18,782 bases of DNA from Leptospiraceae bacterium (GTDB taxonomy: Bacteria; Spirochaetota; Leptospiria; Turneriellales; Turneriellaceae), in NCBI GenBank assembly GCA_016788945.1, contig JAEUSA010000448.1, forward strand, positions 1 through 18,782, given 5' to 3'. A program made the position numbers and the translations under genes. This document shows, piece by piece, positions 15,151 through 18,782 of the stretch (position 1 is the first letter of the stretch; every line of letters starts with the position of its first letter). The notes beneath the pieces were generated by a model. The model was not told the DNA's origin. It did no database searches and worked only from the letters and a program-made list of their open reading frames with translations.

Positions 15151-17487
15151 TCAGACCTTCTTTGACTCCGAACGCGCGACAATCGACTTCATAATTTCTG
15201 AGGTACCGCCGCCAATTTCTGCGAGTTTGATATCGCGGTAAAGCCGTGCCACCGGATAATCTTCAATATACCCCGCGCCGCCGAAAATCTGCACGGCAAG
15301 GTTGGTGACTTCGCGCGCGTAGGTTGAGGCCATGAGCTTCAGCGCAGCCGTGCGGGCGGCCAGCTCGACGCGCTCACCATTGTGCACAAAGTGTGACTCA
15401 TCGCCTGCTTCGTCGAGCATCCACGCGGTTTCATGCAATACCTGCCGCGCGGCTTCGTATTTAGTAATCATGTCAGACAGCATGAACGCCACTGCCTGGT
15501 GCTTGATGATGGCCTTGCCGAACGACTTGCGCTCTTTCGCATATTTGCGGCAATGCTGAATCGCCGCCGCCATGACACCGACCGAATAGGCCGCGAGTGC
15601 TAAGCGTTCACGGTTAAACGCCGACATAATAATCGCAAAACCGCGACCCGCGCGGCCGAGAATATCGGCCTCACTCACTTCGACCTCGTCGAAAAACAGC
15701 TCACCCGTCGGCGAACCCTTGAGACCGAGTTTATCCATCGGTTTACCGCGCGAAACACCTTTCGCGTGCGCATCGACGATAAAGACGGTTTGACCGATCT
15801 TCTTGCCGTCGCGCTCGGCGACGGCAAGAACGTGCACGTAGTCGCACACCGGAGCATTGGTGATGTAGGTCTTCGTGCCGCTGATATAGTATTTGCCGTT
15901 TCTGAACACGGCCTTCGTCTGAATGTTTGCCACATCCGAACCGGCGCCGGGTTCCGTGACGCCGAGAGCTCCTACTTTTTTGCCCTTGATGATGTCTGGT
16001 AGATATTTTGTCTTTTGCGCTTCGCTGCCATGCTCTCTTAAAGGTAAACCGAACAGGCCAACTGATGCGCCGACCGAAAAGAATGTCGAACCGCACGCTT
16101 CGGCGAGCGCCTCTTGCAGGTGCGTCGCAAAGAAGTATGAGCTGTTGGTACCGCCATAAGCTTCTTCATGCATCGCGGATGTATAACCGACCTGATAGAG
16201 TTTCTCGAAGTGCGAGCGGGGAACCTCACCTTTTTTATCGAGTTCGCCTGTCAGCGGTGCAATTTCTTTCTGGCAGAAATTTCTGAAGCTGTGGAACAGT
16301 TCTTTTTCTTCGCCTTCGAGATCTGAGTCGATCCACAGTTCTTTCATGTTTGCGGCGATGATCGAGCGCATTACCTCTGAGGTGCCGGCACCGAGAGTCG
16401 AGAGGCGGGTATCGCGGTAAGCACGTTCGACCGGGTATTCATGAATGAAACAATAACCACCGAACACCTGCCCCATATCGTAGGCGACTTCGACATTACT
16501 TTCGGTGGTGTAGAGCTTGCCGATCGACGATTCAATCGGTGCAGGCAGGCCCGCATCTTTTTTCATCGCACTCGAATAGATGAGTAAACGCGCGGCATCG
16601 AGTTTATACCGGCTGCGCGCAATCTTGTCTTGAATTGCCTGAAAACGAATGATCGGTTCACCGAACTGTTCGCGGTCTTTCGCATAGCGCGTGCCCGCTC
16701 TGATCAGGCTGTTCATCGAGCCCAGGCCCGCGGCGACGAGTACCGTGCGTTCCCACTCGAGAGTCGCGCGGCCGACGCGTAGGAACCCTGAGTTTTCTTC
16801 GCTGATCATGTTTTCGACCGGCACTTCCATATCTTCAAAGATGAGTTCGCTCGTGGTCGAGGTCTTCATGCCCATTTTATTGAGCTTCTTACCGACAGAA
16901 AAGCCCTTGAAGTTTTTTTCGACGATAAAAACAGAAACGCCGAAAGCGCCTTTTTTCTTGTCGGTCACGGCCATGCAGATAAACACATCGCCGATCGGGC
17001 CGTTGGTAATGAACATCTTGCTGCCGTTGATGATGTAACGGTCGCCCTTTCTCACGGCACGCGTCTGCATGCTACCGGCGGCATCGGAACCCGAACTTGG
17101 TTCGGTGAGGCCCAGCCCCGCAGTCCATTCTCCCGAGGCGAGCTTCGGCAAATATTTCTTCTTTTGTTCGTCGGTACCCAACAGCACAATCGGCATGGTA
17201 CCGATGATCGCATGCGCTCCGAGCGCGAGGGTTAATCCGCCGTCGAGCGAACCTTCGGCGAACGCCTCGTGCGCCACCGTCGTCATCAGACACGAAGCCC
17301 CGCTACCGCCATATTCTTCTTGAACGGAGAGTCCGAGCAGGCCAATATCGGCCATTTTTTTCCACAGGGCGAAATCCCACGTACCTTCAAGGTCGCGCTT
17401 CTCGGCCGATGGCCGAATTTCGCGTGTGGCAAAATCTAATACCTGCTCGCGGTATTCCATCACTTCATCGGGCAGACGGTATTTCAT
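15151..17487 (-). CDS. Tandem (double-module) acyl-CoA dehydrogenase
   Basis: Two complete acyl-CoA dehydrogenase modules lie in one chain (778 aa from this start): about residues 1-385 and 390-778. Each oxidises acyl-CoA to enoyl-CoA with FAD in typical members. Both have the FAD/substrate motif (GLTEPSSGSDAAG and GVTEPGAGSDVAN), the following ITN segment, a helix-G glutamate in the IVD/LCAD position (E246 in LEWERTVLVA and E627 in FNRERLALAA), an R-QFG or K-SFG segment, and the C-terminal GAGTSEVMR or GGGTSEIMK. Glutamate is absent at the MCAD/SCAD position before GT in both. I chose ATG 17487 because GGAG lies just upstream and the usual family N-terminus follows; ATG 17529 would add 14 residues. 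It heads an operon with the MMPL exporter. Confidence 0.93.
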   Translation of the reverse strand: MKYRLPDEVMEYREQVLDFATREIRPSAEKRDLEGTWDFALWKKMADIGLLGLSVQEEYGGSGASCLMTTVAHEAFAEGSLDGGLTLALGAHAIIGTMPIVLLGTDEQKKKYLPKLASGEWTAGLGLTEPSSGSDAAGSMQTRAVRKGDRYIINGSKMFITNGPIGDVFICMAVTDKKKGAFGVSVFIVEKNFKGFSVGKKLNKMGMKTSTTSELIFEDMEVPVENMISEENSGFLRVGRATLEWERTVLVAAGLGSMNSLIRAGTRYAKDREQFGEPIIRFQAIQDKIARSRYKLDAARLLIYSSAMKKDAGLPAPIESSIGKLYTTESNVEVAYDMGQVFGGYCFIHEYPVERAYRDTRLSTLGAGTSEVMRSIIAANMKELWIDSDLEGEEKELFHSFRNFCQKEIAPLTGELDKKGEVPRSHFEKLYQVGYTSAMHEEAYGGTNSSYFFATHLQEALAEACGSTFFSVGASVGLFGLPLREHGSEAQKTKYLPDIIKGKKVGALGVTEPGAGSDVANIQTKAVFRNGKYYISGTKTYITNAPVCDYVHVLAVAERDGKKIGQTVFIVDAHAKGVSRGKPMDKLGLKGSPTGELFFDEVEVSEADILGRAGRGFAIIMSAFNRERLALAAYSVGVMAAAIQHCRKYAKERKSFGKAIIKHQAVAFMLSDMITKYEAARQVLHETAWMLDEAGDESHFVHNGERVELAARTAALKLMASTYAREVTNLAVQIFGGAGYIEDYPVARLYRDIKLAEIGGGTSEIMKSIVARSESKKV

Positions 17488-17574
17488 GGTGCTCCGGGTT
17501 GCGGACGCTTCTGTGATTGCAGCTGTCATGTCGCCAGAAACGGAAGTTCAGGGCGCGGGACAAGGAAAATGAGC

Positions 17575-17592
17575 CTGTAGCGATCGCTACAG
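17575..17592. promoter_or_regulatory. 18-bp perfect palindrome, candidate operator in a divergent promoter region
   Basis: CTGTAGCGATCGCTACAG is a perfect dyad centred between the acyl-CoA dehydrogenase and the DsbA-like gene, which are divergently transcribed. It contains the octamer GCGATCGC. No T-run follows on either strand, so termination is unlikely. Its position is right for a dimeric repressor controlling one or both genes, but no regulator gene is nearby and binding is inference. Confidence 0.4.
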
Positions 17593-17642
17593 TAAACAGT
17601 CCTTTGCGGATGACGCCGCGTCGGCGCGCCCCGTCTGGCCGC

Positions 17643-18329
17643 ATGGCCCTGCCCCGCCTGTATTATTTTGCCGACCCGATGTGCTCGTGGTGCTATGGTT
17701 TCGCGCCGGTATTCGAAAGGCTGCGCGCTGCCTATGCGCACGAACTCGACATACGCTTGGTGATGGGCGGGTTGCGCCCCGGCGCGCTCGCCGAAACGAT
17801 GACACCCGCGCGTGCGCGCCTCATGCGCCAGCACTGGCGCGAAGTCGAACGCATGACCGGGCAGACATGCGACGCGGCAGTCATCGAGCGCGAGGGTTTT
17901 ATCTACGATACCGAACCTGCAGCGAAAGCCGTCGTCGTCATGGAACTTATCCATGGCGCGGCGGCATATGCCTATTACCACAAAATTCAGGCGGATTTCT
18001 ATCGCGGAAAAGCCGACATCACTTCGGGTGAGGTTCTTGCCGATATCGCGGCAGAGTTCGGCGCCGATCGCCAAAAATTCCTCGAGGTTTTTGCCAGTGA
18101 AACCGCGCAAAAAGAAACTTGGGGCCAGTTCACCTTCAGCGCGAGCCTCGGCGTGAAAGGTTTTCCCGCGCTCGTGCTCGAAGAAGATAACCAGTTCATG
18201 CTGCTGATGCGTGGTTACCAACCTTTTGAAGAGATCAGCCTCAACTTGGCGAAGGCATTGCAACACGCGCCGCGGCAAGCCGCGCCGAATACACAAGGCA
18301 ACAACTGCGAGATCGGCGGGGAGTGCTGA
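17643..18329 (+). CDS. DsbA-family (FrnE-like) thiol-disulfide oxidoreductase
   Basis: The thioredoxin-fold protein has an inserted helical domain, 228 aa from the ATG at 17643. The N-terminal strand LYYFADPMCSWCYGFAP carries the redox pair C14 and C17 (CSWC), and GFPA near residue 175 supplies the cis-proline loop. The DPMCSWC pattern is that of cytosolic DsbA/FrnE/HCCA-isomerase-like proteins; no signal peptide is present, so it probably acts in the cytoplasm. A second cysteine pair, C222 and C228, ends the protein (NNCEIGGEC). The open frame extends back to 17517, but the extra 42 residues are Arg-rich and lack family features, so I use the ATG directly before the first beta strand. It is divergent from the acyl-CoA dehydrogenase and precedes the TIR-like gene by 109 bp. 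Confidence 0.85.
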   Translation: MALPRLYYFADPMCSWCYGFAPVFERLRAAYAHELDIRLVMGGLRPGALAETMTPARARLMRQHWREVERMTGQTCDAAVIEREGFIYDTEPAAKAVVVMELIHGAAAYAYYHKIQADFYRGKADITSGEVLADIAAEFGADRQKFLEVFASETAQKETWGQFTFSASLGVKGFPALVLEEDNQFMLLMRGYQPFEEISLNLAKALQHAPRQAAPNTQGNNCEIGGEC

Positions 18330-18438
18330 GTTGGAACCGCGGTCAATAGACAAACGTGCTAACCCGGCTTGGAAAAGCAAGATGTCCCCTTATTGCCTTT
18401 AGGGATACAGGGCGACGCGCATTCATTCATAGGCAGTT

Positions 18439-18782
18439 ATGCAAGAAAACGAACACGAAGAACCCTATATAACAATCTATCTTTCTGCCGCGGGCCCGCT
18501 GCAACAAGAAATTGACGACTATATCGAAACCAAACTCGGGCATGAAGTCATCGCTGCCGAACAGACGCCACCAAATACGCCCGTGAACATCGAACAACTC
18601 GAGCAAGATACCGAGGACTGTTCTTTCGCGGTTATCGTCATGGACGCTGCCACCGGCAGTGCTCGCGAAAAGCTGCTGCATGAGATCGGCTATTGCCAAG
18701 GCTCATTCGGCTATCAGAATGTGATGGTGTTGCGCAAAGACAGCGCGCCCGAATTTGCGAATATGACGGGCATCATGTACGA
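18439..18782 (+). CDS. TIR-like (PF10137-type) predicted nucleotide-binding protein, 3'-truncated by window edge
   Basis: The first 114 residues are visible; the gene runs off the right edge. The order of segments matches the TIR-like family PF10137: an N-terminal strand (YITIYLSAAG), a helix with IDDYIETKLG, then VIAAEQTP, an FAVIVMDAATG strand, and the best-conserved part, KLLHEIGYCQGSFGYQNVMVLRKD followed by PEFANMTGIMY. In that family the last region reads roughly FELGYFxGxLGRxxVxxL ... PSDxxGxxY, so E82 is probably the conserved glutamate. Family members include CBASS effectors (Cap12) that degrade NAD+ after sensing a cyclic nucleotide, and uncharacterised stand-alone proteins. The start ATG at 18439 has AGG about 6 bases upstream. 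Whether it belongs to a defence locus depends on sequence beyond the window. Confidence 0.7.
   Translation, partial: MQENEHEEPYITIYLSAAGPLQQEIDDYIETKLGHEVIAAEQTPPNTPVNIEQLEQDTEDCSFAVIVMDAATGSAREKLLHEIGYCQGSFGYQNVMVLRKDSAPEFANMTGIMY

Noticed and set aside
17526..18380. A 284-codon minus-strand open frame opposite the DsbA-like gene
   Set aside because: The plus frame encodes the CSWC active site and cis-Pro loop; the antisense frame has no family features and would also overlap the dehydrogenase start.

Overview
This 18.8 kb window is ordinary, very gene-dense bacterial chromosome of moderate GC content. It holds 17 supported protein-coding genes, two of them cut by the window edges, with no recognisable rRNA, tRNA, CRISPR array or insertion sequence. 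Gene content (PiT/DUF47 phosphate uptake, hisBHA, homoserine kinase, tandem acyl-CoA dehydrogenase, MMPL exporter, several genes without a clear Shine-Dalgarno, frequent GTG/TTG starts) fits a free-living Gram-negative heterotroph. A spirochaete of the Leptospira/Turneriella group is my guess from overall protein flavour, but nothing in the window proves it.

Layout. (1) 1-1530, plus strand: the 3' part of a polytopic membrane protein followed 3 bp later by a small exported protein. (2) 4293-1554, minus strand: a phosphate block made of a DUF47/PhoU-like regulator, a PiT phosphate transporter and a HAD-type phosphatase resembling the DUF2183/APP1 catalytic domain. (3) 4395-6530, plus strand: histidine genes hisB, hisH and hisA. 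hisH and hisA overlap by ATGA; hisB and hisH are separated by a 181 bp spacer full of inverted repeats. (4) 8494-6511, minus strand: cutA, an HDAC-family deacetylase and an unrecognised 262-aa protein, each overlapping the next by 4 bp. (5) 8593-11510, plus strand: homoserine kinase, an HpcH/HpaI-type aldolase and an NDH-2-like flavoprotein. (6) 17487-11515, minus strand: a double acyl-CoA dehydrogenase, an MMPL/RND exporter and an unrecognised 310-aa protein. (7) 17643-end, plus strand: a DsbA/FrnE-like thiol oxidoreductase and the 5' part of a gene for a TIR-like (PF10137-type) predicted nucleotide-binding protein.

How the genes work together: block 2 looks like phosphate import plus its accessory regulator, with a possible Pi-releasing phosphatase. 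Block 3 carries out the central steps of histidine synthesis. Block 6 suggests acyl-CoA oxidation linked to export of a lipid or hydrophobic product. The three convergent gene pairs are packed with 23, -20 and 4 bp between stops, leaving no room for ordinary terminators.

The items most worth a second look are the truncated TIR-like gene at the right edge (possible defence effector), the structured hisB-hisH spacer (likely a dispersed repeat or structured RNA), the acyl-CoA dehydrogenase with two apparently active modules, the 18-bp perfect palindrome in the divergent promoter region at 17.58 kb, and the deacetylase translationally coupled to an unknown protein. I see no complete new multi-gene system inside the window.
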